Source of the DNA: Bryobacterales bacterium
GTDB taxonomy: Bacteria; Acidobacteriota; Terriglobia; Bryobacterales; Bryobacteraceae
Length of the DNA: 64,000 nt
Assembly (NCBI GenBank): GCA_016721425.1
Contig: JADKID010000017.1
Coordinates: forward strand, 62,001-126,000
Direction: 5' to 3'
The position numbers and the translations under genes are program-made. Numbering within the stretch: position 1 is the stretch's first letter; each line of letters starts with the position of its first letter. The notes below the pieces were generated by a model that was given only the letters and a program-made list of their open reading frames with translations, searched no databases and was not told the DNA's origin. Shown here piece after piece: positions 16,817-25,028 of this stretch.

Positions 16817-17643
16817 AGCGGCTGCGCCTCATTTTCCTGACGCCGGCGGCGGCGCTGCTGGCGGGGCTCTTTGTGGCGCCGCTGGCGATACTCGCGGTTT
16901 ACACGGTATTGACGCGGGGGGCATACGGCGGGGTGTCGGCGCCCTTCACGGTTGAGAACTGGATGCGGCTGGCGGATCCGCTGTATCTGGCGATCGTGTG
17001 GCGCAGCTTCGTGGTGGCGGGCGTCTCGACGGCGATCTGCGTGGTGCTGGGCTTTCCGCTGGCGCTCTTCATTGCGCGCTCGGGCGCGCGGAAGAACCTG
17101 TATCTGGCGCTGGTGATGCTGCCGTTCTGGACGAGTTTTCTGGTGCGCACGTATGCGTGGATGTTCCTGCTGCGCGATACGGGGCTGATCAATACGATGC
17201 TGCTGGCAATGGGCGTGATCAGCGAGCCGCTGCCGCTGCTGTACAACTGGGGGGCGGTGATCGTGGGGCTGGTGTACGGGTATCTGCCGTTCCTGGTGCT
17301 GCCGCTGTTTGCGACTTTGGAGCGGATGGACCCGGCGCTGGTAGAGGCATCGGCGGACCTGGGCGCGGGCCCTTGGCAGACGGTTTGGCGCGTGATTCTG
17401 CCGTTGAGCGCGCCGGGGCTGCGGGCCGGAGCGATCCTGGTTTTCATCCCGTGCCTGGGCGCGTATCTGACGCCGGACCTGCTGGGCGGCGGGAAGACGA
17501 TTCTCATCGGGACGCTGATCCAGAATCAGTTTACGAGCGCGCGGGACTGGCCGTTTGGCAGTGCGGTGGCGTTGGGGCTGATGGGGCTGGTGATGGTGCT
17601 GCTGTGGCTGCACGCGCGGCGCGGCGGGGAGCCGCTGGTATGA
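16813..17643 (+). CDS. potB: Polyamine-type ABC transporter permease PotB
   Basis: A 276-residue inner-membrane permease with six predicted helices, the first at about residues 10-32. The cytoplasmic EAA loop (VEASADLGAGPWQTVWRVILPLSAPG, about 176-201) docks on PotA. The segment LVMLPFWTSFLVRTYAW is typical of PotB/PotH permeases. It is coupled to potA and potC by four-base overlaps on both sides, so the three are made in fixed proportion. Confidence 0.93.
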   Translation: MKRLRLIFLTPAAALLAGLFVAPLAILAVYTVLTRGAYGGVSAPFTVENWMRLADPLYLAIVWRSFVVAGVSTAICVVLGFPLALFIARSGARKNLYLALVMLPFWTSFLVRTYAWMFLLRDTGLINTMLLAMGVISEPLPLLYNWGAVIVGLVYGYLPFLVLPLFATLERMDPALVEASADLGAGPWQTVWRVILPLSAPGLRAGAILVFIPCLGAYLTPDLLGGGKTILIGTLIQNQFTSARDWPFGSAVALGLMGLVMVLLWLHARRGGEPLV

Positions 17644-18398
17644 AGCGCGTGCTGGCCGTCTCGGCGGCGATGCTGTTTGCGTTTCTGCATCTGCCGCTGG
17701 TGGTGCTGGCGGTGTTCAGCTTCAACAGCTCGCGGCTGGCGGTGTGGGAGGGATTCTCGCTGCGGTGGTACGCGGCGGCGCTGCGCGACGGGCAGTTGGG
17801 CGAAGCCTCGGCGAACTCGCTGGTGATCGCGCTGGTGGCGACGGCGGCGGCGACGGCCGTGGGCACGCTCTGCGCATACGGGCTATGGAAGCGGGATTCG
17901 CGTGCGATTGGTGTGTCGTTGTCGCTCTCACTGGTGACGCCGGAGATCGTGATGGGCATCTCGCTGCTGGCGCTGTTCCAGTGGGTGTTCCGGTTCCTGG
18001 GCGTGCAACTGGGGCTGCATACGGTGATCCTGGCGCACGTCAGTTTCTGCCTGGCGTTGGTGGTGATCGTGGTGCTGGCGCGGCTGCGCACGATGGACGC
18101 GACGCTGGAAGAGGCGGCGATGGATCTGGGCGCGAGCCCGTGGCAGGCGTTCCGGCGGGTGACGCTGCCGTCGCTGATGCCGGGCATCGTATCGGCGGCG
18201 CTGCTGGCGTTCACCATCTCCTTCGACGACTACGTGATCACGTCGATGGTGGCGGGCGTGGATTCGGAGACGCTACCGATGGTGTTGTACGCCATTGCGC
18301 GGCGCGGCGCCAACCCGGTGGTGAATGCAATCTCGACGGTGATCGTGTTCGGGTTGGGCCTGCTGATTATAGTGTCGGAGCGATTGAGGAAAGCATGA
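17640..18398 (+). CDS. potC: Polyamine-type ABC transporter permease PotC
   Basis: A 252-residue permease and partner of PotB, with six hydrophobic segments. It has the PotC-like VFSFNSSRLAVWEGFSLRWY near the N terminus and the EAA loop EEAAMDLGASPWQAFRRVTLPSLMPG at about 160-185, followed by FTISFDDYVITSMVAG, a stretch strongly typical of PotC/PotI. The ATG at 17640 overlaps the potB stop, and its own stop overlaps the potD start (ATGA). A longer frame upstream is a shadow of potB. Confidence 0.93.
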   Translation: MKRVLAVSAAMLFAFLHLPLVVLAVFSFNSSRLAVWEGFSLRWYAAALRDGQLGEASANSLVIALVATAAATAVGTLCAYGLWKRDSRAIGVSLSLSLVTPEIVMGISLLALFQWVFRFLGVQLGLHTVILAHVSFCLALVVIVVLARLRTMDATLEEAAMDLGASPWQAFRRVTLPSLMPGIVSAALLAFTISFDDYVITSMVAGVDSETLPMVLYAIARRGANPVVNAISTVIVFGLGLLIIVSERLRKA

Positions 18399-19423
18399 CG
18401 CGGCGGCGCACACTCTTCTTTCTCGGGCTCTCCGGGCTGGCCGGATGCACGCGGGGCAACACGCCGCGGCTGAACGTCTTCAACTGGTCCAACTATGTGG
18501 GCGACGACACGCTGGCGCGGTTTGAGGCGCGCACGGGGATCAAGGTCCGCTACGCCATCTACGAATCGAACGAAGAGATGCTGGCGCGGGTGATGACGGG
18601 GAATTCGGGGTGGGACGTGGTGTTCCCCTCGAACTACTTCATCGAGCCGATGCGCGAGATGGGGCTGCTGGCGCGGCTGGACCGTGCGCGGCTGACGAAT
18701 CTGGCGAATCTCGACGCGCTGTTCCAGCGGCCGGCGTGGGATCCGGCGCTGGCATGGTGCGTGCCGTATATGTGGGGCAGCAGCGGAATCCTCTACGACA
18801 CGCGGCTGGCGGATGCGCCGCGCGCCTGGGCGGATCTGTGGACTCCGCGCTTTCAGGGGCGCGTGACGATGTTGGACGATCCGGCCGAGGTGTTTGGCGC
18901 GGCGCTTAAGAAGCTGGGCCTGTCCTTGAACTCCACCGGTGAGGCCGAGTTGCGGCGGGCGCAGGGCGAGGCGATGAAGCAGAAGCCGCTGCTGCGCGCG
19001 TACCTGAACGCGGAGGTGCGGGACCAGATTGTGGCGGGCGACATTGCGGCCTGCCAGTTGTGGGCGACCACGGCGCAGCAAGCGATCGACGCGGCGCCTC
19101 ACTTGCAGTATGCGTATCCGCGGGAGGGCTTTGCGCTGTATGCCGATTGCGCGGTGGTGCTGCGCGAATCGCGGCGGGCCGGGCTGGCTCACGAGTTTTT
19201 GAACTACCTGCTGGAGCCGGAGGTGGCGGCGGGGATTGTGAGGGTATCGCGCACGGCGACGGCCAACGGCGTGGCGCGGCGGATGCTGCCGGCAGAGGTG
19301 AGCGGACTGCGGGCGCTATACCCGGACGCGGAGACACTGGAGCGGGGCGAGTGGTTCCAGGCGCTGCCCGCGGCGGCGCAACTGCTGCGCGACCGGTTGT
19401 GGACGGAACTGAAATCCGCCTGA
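18395..19423 (+). CDS. potD: Spermidine/putrescine-binding lipoprotein PotD
   Basis: The 342-residue product is the solute receptor of the importer. The N terminus (MTRRRTLFFLGLSGLAGC) ends in a lipobox LAGC, so the mature protein is probably a lipid-anchored periplasmic receptor starting at Cys18. The mature start L-N-V-F-N-W-S-N-Y-V-G-D-D-T is the family signature, and the polyamine-site-like VFPSNYFIEPM and VPYMWGSSGILYD follow. The start at 18395 overlaps the potC stop. Polyamine is the likely ligand by family, but related receptors bind other cations, so specificity is not proven. Confidence 0.92.
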   Translation: MTRRRTLFFLGLSGLAGCTRGNTPRLNVFNWSNYVGDDTLARFEARTGIKVRYAIYESNEEMLARVMTGNSGWDVVFPSNYFIEPMREMGLLARLDRARLTNLANLDALFQRPAWDPALAWCVPYMWGSSGILYDTRLADAPRAWADLWTPRFQGRVTMLDDPAEVFGAALKKLGLSLNSTGEAELRRAQGEAMKQKPLLRAYLNAEVRDQIVAGDIAACQLWATTAQQAIDAAPHLQYAYPREGFALYADCAVVLRESRRAGLAHEFLNYLLEPEVAAGIVRVSRTATANGVARRMLPAEVSGLRALYPDAETLERGEWFQALPAAAQLLRDRLWTELKSA

Positions 19424-19489
19424 TCTGTTTCGGCGATCAGCTAAACTGAAGGGTCGGAGTCCCGTGCCGGAATTCGCGGAGGAAACTGT

Positions 19490-20311
19490 TTGAAAGAGTT
19501 GATGCAGCGCACCCTGGACCTGTTGCCGCAGATGACCATCACCTCGGCAATCGACATCCTCGTGGTGGCGCTGCTGATCTATCAAGTGGTGATTCTGATC
19601 CGCGGGCGCCGCGCGGCGCACATCCTGATCGGCATCGGGATCGTGGTGGTTGCCTACTCGGTCTCCGTGTTTGCGGGCCTGAACCTGCTGCGCTCCATCT
19701 TTGAGACGCTGGCGCCGTACACGGCGCTGGGCGTGATCATCATGTTCCAGAGCGAGATCCGGCGGCTGCTGGCGCGAATCGGGGAACGGCGCTGGATTGG
19801 TTTTGGATCGCGGCTGGAGACGCGCGAGGTGGCGGACGAGATCCTGCTGGCCGTGGGTCATCTGGCGTCGAAGAAGATCGGCGCGCTGATCGTGGTGGAA
19901 CGCGACATCGGTTTGCGGACTTTTGTGGAGAGCGGCGTGCCGATGGATGCGCGGGTGACGCGCGATCTGCTGCTGGCGATATTTCAACCGGGCGCGGCGC
20001 TGCATGACGGCGCGGTGATTGTGCAGGGCGGGCGCCTGGCGGCGGCGGCGTGTTTCCTGCCGTTGACGATGAATCCGGAGCTGTCGCGGAAGCTCGGGAC
20101 GCGCCACAGGGCGGCCATCGGCGTGACGGAAGAGGCGGATTGCCTGGCGATTGTGGTGAGCGAGGAGCGCGGCACCATCTCGATTGCAGCGGCGGGCGAA
20201 CTGGAATCCGAGGTGCCGATTGACCGCCTGGCGCGGCGATTGGGCGGTGGTCTCTCCGTTGCGAACACATCCAGCAAACCGGCGCCGGTGCCGAGAGAGG
20301 CGGCGCGATGA
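19490..20311 (+). CDS. cdaA: Diadenylate cyclase CdaA
   Basis: CdaA makes cyclic di-AMP from two ATP at the membrane. The 273-residue product has three N-terminal hydrophobic helices (about 20-85), a short linker, and a DAC domain with the catalytic DGA motif (residues 173-175) and R-H-R (205-207), in LHDGAVIVQGG and GTRHRAAIG. The start is TTG at 19490, supported by GGAGGAAA at 19478-19485. A 6-base hairpin, CTGATC/GATCAG, lies between potD and this gene (19420-19440). The gene overlaps cdaR by ATGA. Confidence 0.94.
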   Translation: MKELMQRTLDLLPQMTITSAIDILVVALLIYQVVILIRGRRAAHILIGIGIVVVAYSVSVFAGLNLLRSIFETLAPYTALGVIIMFQSEIRRLLARIGERRWIGFGSRLETREVADEILLAVGHLASKKIGALIVVERDIGLRTFVESGVPMDARVTRDLLLAIFQPGAALHDGAVIVQGGRLAAAACFLPLTMNPELSRKLGTRHRAAIGVTEEADCLAIVVSEERGTISIAAAGELESEVPIDRLARRLGGGLSVANTSSKPAPVPREAAR

Positions 20312-20955
20312 AGCTCCGCAGCCTGACGCGTAACTTCTGGTGGAAGTTTGCCAGCGTTGCAGCGTCGTTCGTCCTCTGGATGGTCCACAACGGAGCGCGC
20401 GAGGCCACCACATCGATCACGGCGCCGATCCAGTACCGCAATATTCCAAAAGACCTGGACATCAGTTCCGATATCGTCGAGCAGGTGCACCTGGTGCTGC
20501 GCGGACCGTCTCCGGCGCTAAGCCGGCTGAGCGGGAGCCAGATGCCGGTGATTGTGGATCTCTCCCCGATTCACACGCCCGGCCAGACCACGTTCACAGT
20601 TGACCGGCGCAACCTGACACTGCCGGCAGGGATCATCCTGGAGCGAGCGGTGCCTGCGCAGATCCGGGTCCGCATGGATGAGCGATCGAGCAAACCGGTT
20701 CCGATTCTGGCTCGTTTTGAAAACGTGCCCGAGGGAATGCGCGTGGGCTCAGTGCAGATCACGCCGGAGAGGTTGACGATTGTAGGCCCGAAGAGCAAAG
20801 TGGACCTGATTGACGTGCTGGATGCGGACCCCATCAACCTGGCGGGTGTGCGCAGCCCGGCGGAGCTACGGACCACGGCTTTTTCGGGCAGTCCGCTGGT
20901 CACATTTCAGTCCTCGCCCAGCGTAACGGTGCGAGTGACGCTTCTGCCTCAATAG
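20308..20955 (+). CDS. cdaR: CdaR (YbbR-domain) regulator of CdaA
   Basis: The 215-residue product has one N-terminal membrane anchor (about residues 10-30, FWWKFASVAASFVLWMV) and an extracytoplasmic part with YbbR domains, recognised by V-x-L-R-G-x-x-x-x-L-S-R-L and P-x-I-L-A-R-F-E-N-V-P-E-G patterns. In Firmicutes, CdaR binds and tunes CdaA. The gene overlaps cdaA by four bases and lies 29 bases before glmM, the standard order. About two YbbR units are present, fewer than the four in Bacillus. Confidence 0.9.
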   Translation: MKLRSLTRNFWWKFASVAASFVLWMVHNGAREATTSITAPIQYRNIPKDLDISSDIVEQVHLVLRGPSPALSRLSGSQMPVIVDLSPIHTPGQTTFTVDRRNLTLPAGIILERAVPAQIRVRMDERSSKPVPILARFENVPEGMRVGSVQITPERLTIVGPKSKVDLIDVLDADPINLAGVRSPAELRTTAFSGSPLVTFQSSPSVTVRVTLLPQ

Positions 20956-20984
20956 CAGCTAACTTTTTCATTCGGAGCAAATCA

Positions 20985-22301
20985 ATGTCGAGGAAATTGT
21001 TTGGAACCGATGGCATCCGCGGCGTGGCCGGAGTGGCGCCGCTGGATCTCAGGACGGTGTATGCCTTTGGCGCGGCGCTGGGCGAGTGGGTGGCGCATCA
21101 TGGGAATCCGCGGGTGGTGATCGGCATGGACACGCGCGAATCGGGGCCGTGGATTGCGGAGGCCGTGGCGGGCGGATTGGCGCACGCCGGCGCGCAGGCC
21201 TTTTTCGCCGGCCTGACGACAACCCCGGGCGTGGCGTATCTGACGAAGACCGAGGATTTCGTGGCGGGCGTGATGATTTCGGCCTCGCACAATCCGTTCC
21301 AGGACAACGGGCTGAAGGTGTTCAGCCACGACGGATACAAGCTGCCGGATGAGGAAGAGCGCAAGCTGGAGCGGCGCATCTTCGCGCTGCTGGCGGAGGA
21401 CCTGACGCCGGAGCCGTTTCCGCTGGTGGACGATCCGGCTTTTGACCGGCACTACATTCAGTTCCTGCGTTCGACGTTTCACGGGTCTCTGCGCGGCGTG
21501 AAGCTGGTGCTGGATTGCGCCAACGGGGCGGCATCATTCATCGGGCCGGAGTTGTTCGCGGGGCTCGGGGCGGAGGTGATCGGCATCGGGTGCGATCCGA
21601 ACGGGCGCAATATCAATCTGAATTGCGGGGCGCTGCACGTGGACGCGCTGCGTGAGCGGGTGCTGGCGGAGAAAGCGGATTTCGGCGCGGCGTTTGACGG
21701 CGACGCGGACCGCTGCATCCTGGTATCGGGCTCGGGCAAGATCATTGATGGCGACCACTGCATGCTGATCGCGGCGAAGGACATGAAGCCGACCGCGGTG
21801 GTGGGCACGGTAATGTCGAACCTGGGCTTCCAGCGGGCCATAGAGGGCCTGGGGATTCCGCTGATCCGCACTGCGGTGGGCGACCGTTACGTGATCGAGG
21901 AGATGCTGCGCAGCGGGCACACGATCGGCGGCGAGCAAAGCGGGCACGTGATCTTCCTGAAGTACGCGACGACGGGCGACGGGCTCCTGACGGCGCTGCG
22001 TGTGCTGGAGATTGCGACGGAGCGCGGGCAGACTCTGGACGAGCTGACATCGGACTTTGTGGCATATCCCCAGAAGCTCGTGAACATCCGTTTCGTGACG
22101 AAGCGGCCGCTGGAGGATTTGCCGGCCGTGCAGGCGGCGATCCGGGCGACGGAAGAAGAGTTTGGCGCAGCGGGCCGGGTACTGGTGCGGTTTTCGGGCA
22201 CGGAGCCGCTGGCGCGCGTGATGGTGGAGGGGCCGACGATGGAGCGGGTGGCCGCGCGGGCGCAGGCGATTGCGGACGAGATTGCGGTGGGGATGGGGTA
22301 G
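20985..22301 (+). CDS. glmM: Phosphoglucosamine mutase
   Basis: GlmM converts glucosamine-6-phosphate to glucosamine-1-phosphate for UDP-GlcNAc and peptidoglycan synthesis. The 438-residue product has FGTDGIRG at the N terminus, the catalytic phosphoserine Ser101 in ISASHNPFQDNG, the metal loop DGDADRC (about 237-243), the sugar loop GGEQSGH, and the phosphate-binding RFSGTEPLARVMVEG at the end. All needed residues are present. In other bacteria GlmM and CdaA interact; here the genes are adjacent. Confidence 0.96.
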   Translation: MSRKLFGTDGIRGVAGVAPLDLRTVYAFGAALGEWVAHHGNPRVVIGMDTRESGPWIAEAVAGGLAHAGAQAFFAGLTTTPGVAYLTKTEDFVAGVMISASHNPFQDNGLKVFSHDGYKLPDEEERKLERRIFALLAEDLTPEPFPLVDDPAFDRHYIQFLRSTFHGSLRGVKLVLDCANGAASFIGPELFAGLGAEVIGIGCDPNGRNINLNCGALHVDALRERVLAEKADFGAAFDGDADRCILVSGSGKIIDGDHCMLIAAKDMKPTAVVGTVMSNLGFQRAIEGLGIPLIRTAVGDRYVIEEMLRSGHTIGGEQSGHVIFLKYATTGDGLLTALRVLEIATERGQTLDELTSDFVAYPQKLVNIRFVTKRPLEDLPAVQAAIRATEEEFGAAGRVLVRFSGTEPLARVMVEGPTMERVAARAQAIADEIAVGMG

Positions 22302-22319
22302 GGGGCTTAGACTGGGGCG

Positions 22320-22547
22320 ATGCAAGCAGCACACCGTGTAATCGCGATTATTGAACGCGAGGATGATGGCTACGTTGCACTGTGCCCGGAGTTCGGCATC
22401 GCGAGCCAAGGTACGTCGATCGAGGAGGCGCGGGCCAATCTGATCGAGGCGCTCACGCTGTTTTTCGAAACGGCGACGCCGTCCGAAAGCACTAGGCGGT
22501 ATCACAATGAGGTCTTCGTGACCCAGGTCGAGGTGCCGGTTGGGTGA
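22320..22547 (+). CDS. hicB: HicB family antitoxin (orphan)
   Basis: This 75-residue protein is the partial RNase-H-like fold of HicB antitoxins: IAIIEREDDGYVALCPEFGIASQGTS followed by IEEARANLIEALTLFFE. No C-terminal DNA-binding (HTH or RHH) domain is present, so it is the short form. HicB normally neutralises the adjacent HicA mRNA interferase. Here the overlapping hicA downstream is broken, leaving this antitoxin without an intact local partner. It starts 18 bases after glmM. Confidence 0.88.
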   Translation: MQAAHRVIAIIEREDDGYVALCPEFGIASQGTSIEEARANLIEALTLFFETATPSESTRRYHNEVFVTQVEVPVG

Positions 22548-22638
22548 GCTGAGGGTTCTCTCGGGCTCGAAGATCTGTCAGATTGTTGAGTAGATCGGTT
22601 TCGTAGCGGTGCGCGTGATCGAAGTTGCGATGGGGTAG
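22540..22638 (+). pseudogene. Remnant of hicA toxin gene
   Basis: In a frame overlapping the hicB end, the translation reads LGELRVLSGSKICQIVE, a stop (TAG at 22591), then IGFVAVRVIEVAMG and a stop at 22636. This matches the HicA start pattern (L-x-V-L-S-G-x-x-x-x-x-x-L-E-x-x-G-F-x-x-V-R) but lacks the R-G-S-H catalytic segment and the rest of the domain. I conclude that the toxin gene has been inactivated by a stop codon and a deletion. Confidence 0.65.
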
Positions 22639-22645
22639 GGCGCGG

Positions 22646-23716
22646 CTAGCGGAGATCGAGGACCAGTTCGCGGGGGTTGGGCTGGGGGAGCGTGGCATTG
22701 CTGCCGCGCCGAAAGTCCGTCAACGAGGGTTTGACTTGCAGGCGAACCAAGAACGGATCGCTCCGGCTTCGAAGCATCGTTTCTTGGACAAAATGGCGGA
22801 TGTCAAGGAGCTGCTCGTCCAGCTTCTTGTCCATCTCCCGGCTAATATCGGTGGCATTGCGTCCTTTGAGCTCGGAACGGGTACTGAACAGCCACCGGAC
22901 CTGCTCCTCAGGCCGGTCGGCGAGACGGGCTAGATACTCCAGTTCGCAGTCGCCTGGTCGAAAGATCGGAGGGGGTTCTTCGTAAACGGGCCACCGCAGT
23001 TCGCCATTGGTCGGGATGAGCGCCCGCCGGAAGTACACGTTCCTGGGGCCAGCGGCGATCAGGCTGTTGCCGCTGTCGGCATTCAGAGTGAGGGTGTAAA
23101 GCGAGATGGGCGGGAAGCCGGAGGGAAGGTTACGTCGGGTTCCCTCGCCCTGGTCCCAATGCATCGGCCCCGGCCCGACGAGAGGATCCTGGCTGCCTGG
23201 CTCCAGTTTGAAGAAACTGTGGCGAACCGGCATTTGTTCGAGCATGCGCTCCAGAAGCTGAGCGGATCTGCGCTGGAGCAACAGGTTCGTGATGGCAATC
23301 CACTCGGCCGCCGCAAGTTTCTCGCGGTGCATTTCCAGGAGAGTACTGGTGGTCTGTCGTCCACGAGCGAGCAAGATAATCGCCTCGGCTTTCCATCGCG
23401 ACCGGTACGGCGCGATGGCGTCGGCAGGCACCTCGGCTTCCAGCTCGATCAGCGAGTCAAACAGGGACTGGATGTAGGCGTACTCCGGTCCGTCGGTAGC
23501 GGCGTCCCGGGACTTCTGGCAGGCATATAGTTCCGCGATGAGCGTCTTCTCAAAGCCGGGGAGGCGTAGGCTCGCGGCGAGGCGCGCGCCCCAGGCCTTG
23601 TCTTTGAGCTGCGTGGATTCCAGAAGCTGCTTCGCACGGTTGGCCATCTCCGTATCGACGGGTACCGGCTGCGCGAAGAGCGTGGCTGCGACGAGACCGA
23701 GGGCTAGGCGGTACAT
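22646..23716 (-). CDS. Secreted protein of unknown function
   Basis: The 356-residue product has a signal peptide (MYRLALGLVAATLFAQP) and a mature region that is mainly helical in its first 180 residues (MANRAKQLLESTQLKDKAWGARLAASL; LPGFEKTLIAEL), which could be HEAT-like. A central beta-richer part follows (YTLTLNADSGNSLIAAGPRNVYFRR), then a helical C terminus. I know no family for it. It sits alone between the broken hicA and the NUDIX gene, and is divergent from the latter. Confidence 0.7.
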   Translation of the reverse strand: MYRLALGLVAATLFAQPVPVDTEMANRAKQLLESTQLKDKAWGARLAASLRLPGFEKTLIAELYACQKSRDAATDGPEYAYIQSLFDSLIELEAEVPADAIAPYRSRWKAEAIILLARGRQTTSTLLEMHREKLAAAEWIAITNLLLQRRSAQLLERMLEQMPVRHSFFKLEPGSQDPLVGPGPMHWDQGEGTRRNLPSGFPPISLYTLTLNADSGNSLIAAGPRNVYFRRALIPTNGELRWPVYEEPPPIFRPGDCELEYLARLADRPEEQVRWLFSTRSELKGRNATDISREMDKKLDEQLLDIRHFVQETMLRSRSDPFLVRLQVKPSLTDFRRGSNATLPQPNPRELVLDLR

Positions 23717-23751
23717 TCGGCTGTCCTCATTCTAGCCACTAAGATGGAAAC

Positions 23752-24375
23752 GTGAACAACGCAATCTGGCTCGAATGGGCTCGGCGGCTGCAGGCCATTT
23801 CGCAGACGGGGCTGACGTATGCGAAGGACCCGTTTGACGTGGAGCGGTATGAGGCGATCCGCGAGATTTCGGCGGAGATCATGGCCGACGGCGCGGGCGT
23901 CACCGACGCGGCTCGGATCGTGGATCTGTTCCGCGGCGACGTGGGCTATGCGACGCCGAAGGTGGACGTGCGGGCGGCGGTGTTTGACGGTGACCGGCTG
24001 TTGCTGGTGCGCGAGCGGGAGGACGGCCTGTGGACTCTGCCGGGCGGCTGGGCCGACATCGGCAGCGCACCGGGCGTCAACGCGGTGCGCGAGGTGCGGG
24101 AGGAATCCGGCTACGAGTGTGAGTTGGTGAAGCTGGCCGCGGTGTGTGACCGCGATCTGCACGGCCATCCGGCGATTCCGTTTTACACCTACAAGCTCTT
24201 CTTCGTGGCGCGGCTGGTGGGCGGGGCGGCGGCGCACAGCGTGGAGACGGACGGGGTGGACTTCTTCGCGGAGGACGAGATTCCGCCGCTTTCATTGACG
24301 CGCGTGACCCCGGCGCAGATCCGGCACATGTTCGAGCACCACCGTCATCCGGAGTGGCCGACATCGTTCGATTAG
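23752..24375 (+). CDS. NUDIX hydrolase with N-terminal NUDIX-associated domain
   Basis: The 207-residue product has a helical N-terminal domain (about 1-60: WLEWARRLQAISQTGLTYAK, the hydrolase-associated domain PF12535 type) and a NUDIX domain. The NUDIX box runs from LPGGWADIGSAP through REVREESGY; the first Glu position reads G-S rather than G-E, but the core REVREE is intact. Related enzymes cleave ADP-ribose or similar nucleotide sugars. The start is GTG at 23752 with a weak upstream site (GATGGAAA). The end overlaps the GNAT gene by four bases. Confidence 0.9.
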   Translation: MNNAIWLEWARRLQAISQTGLTYAKDPFDVERYEAIREISAEIMADGAGVTDAARIVDLFRGDVGYATPKVDVRAAVFDGDRLLLVREREDGLWTLPGGWADIGSAPGVNAVREVREESGYECELVKLAAVCDRDLHGHPAIPFYTYKLFFVARLVGGAAAHSVETDGVDFFAEDEIPPLSLTRVTPAQIRHMFEHHRHPEWPTSFD

Positions 24376-24962
24376 CGCGGGCGGCGGAGCTGGTGTTCGA
24401 GATGCGCCTCCACCGACGGCCACTCGGCGGGCACGATGCTGTAGACGCACGTATCGCGCACCGTGCCGTTGGGCAGCACCATGTGGCTGCGGAGGATGCC
24501 GTCGAGCCTGGCGCCGAGGCGCTCGATGGCGCGGCGGCTCTGCTGGTTGAAGAAGTTGGTGCGGAACTCGACGGCGATGCAGTTGAGGGTCTGGAACGCG
24601 TGGCGGAGCAGCAGCAGTTTGCAGGCGGTGTTCAGGCCGGTGCGCTGGGCCGATTGGGCGTACCAGGTGGAGCCGATCTCGACGCGGTGATTGACGGCAT
24701 CGACGTTCATGTAGGTGGTCATGCCGGCGACTCGGCCATCGGGCGTGCGCACGGTGAAGGGCAGCATGGAACCCTTGGCCTGGAGCGCGAGGCGGCGATC
24801 GATTTCGGCGCGCATGGTGTCCGGCGTCGGGATAGCGGTGTACCAGAGATTCCATAGCTCGCCATCGCGGGCTGCGTCACAGAGCGCGTCGTGATGGTCG
24901 TGGGAGAGAGGTTCCAGGCGGGCGTGATCGGAGGCTAGGGTCACCGGTTCGAGCCAAGGCAT
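24372..24962 (-). CDS. GNAT family N-acetyltransferase (RimJ/RimL-like)
   Basis: The 196-residue product begins with LEPVTLASDHARLEPLSHDH, the usual opening of RimJ/RimL-type acetyltransferases, and has the acetyl-CoA loop region FRTNFFNQQSRRAIERLGA in the C-terminal half, ending DTCVYSIVPAEWPSVEAHL. It would transfer acetyl to an amine; the substrate is unknown. No signal peptide. It converges on the NUDIX gene with a four-base overlap. Confidence 0.9.
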   Translation of the reverse strand: MPWLEPVTLASDHARLEPLSHDHHDALCDAARDGELWNLWYTAIPTPDTMRAEIDRRLALQAKGSMLPFTVRTPDGRVAGMTTYMNVDAVNHRVEIGSTWYAQSAQRTGLNTACKLLLLRHAFQTLNCIAVEFRTNFFNQQSRRAIERLGARLDGILRSHMVLPNGTVRDTCVYSIVPAEWPSVEAHLEHQLRRPR

Positions 24963-25028
24963 AAGCCATGATAGCGGGTTGGGCGGGGTGCGGCGCCGTG
25001 CGTTATCCCCGAGGTCCTCCTGCCCGAA

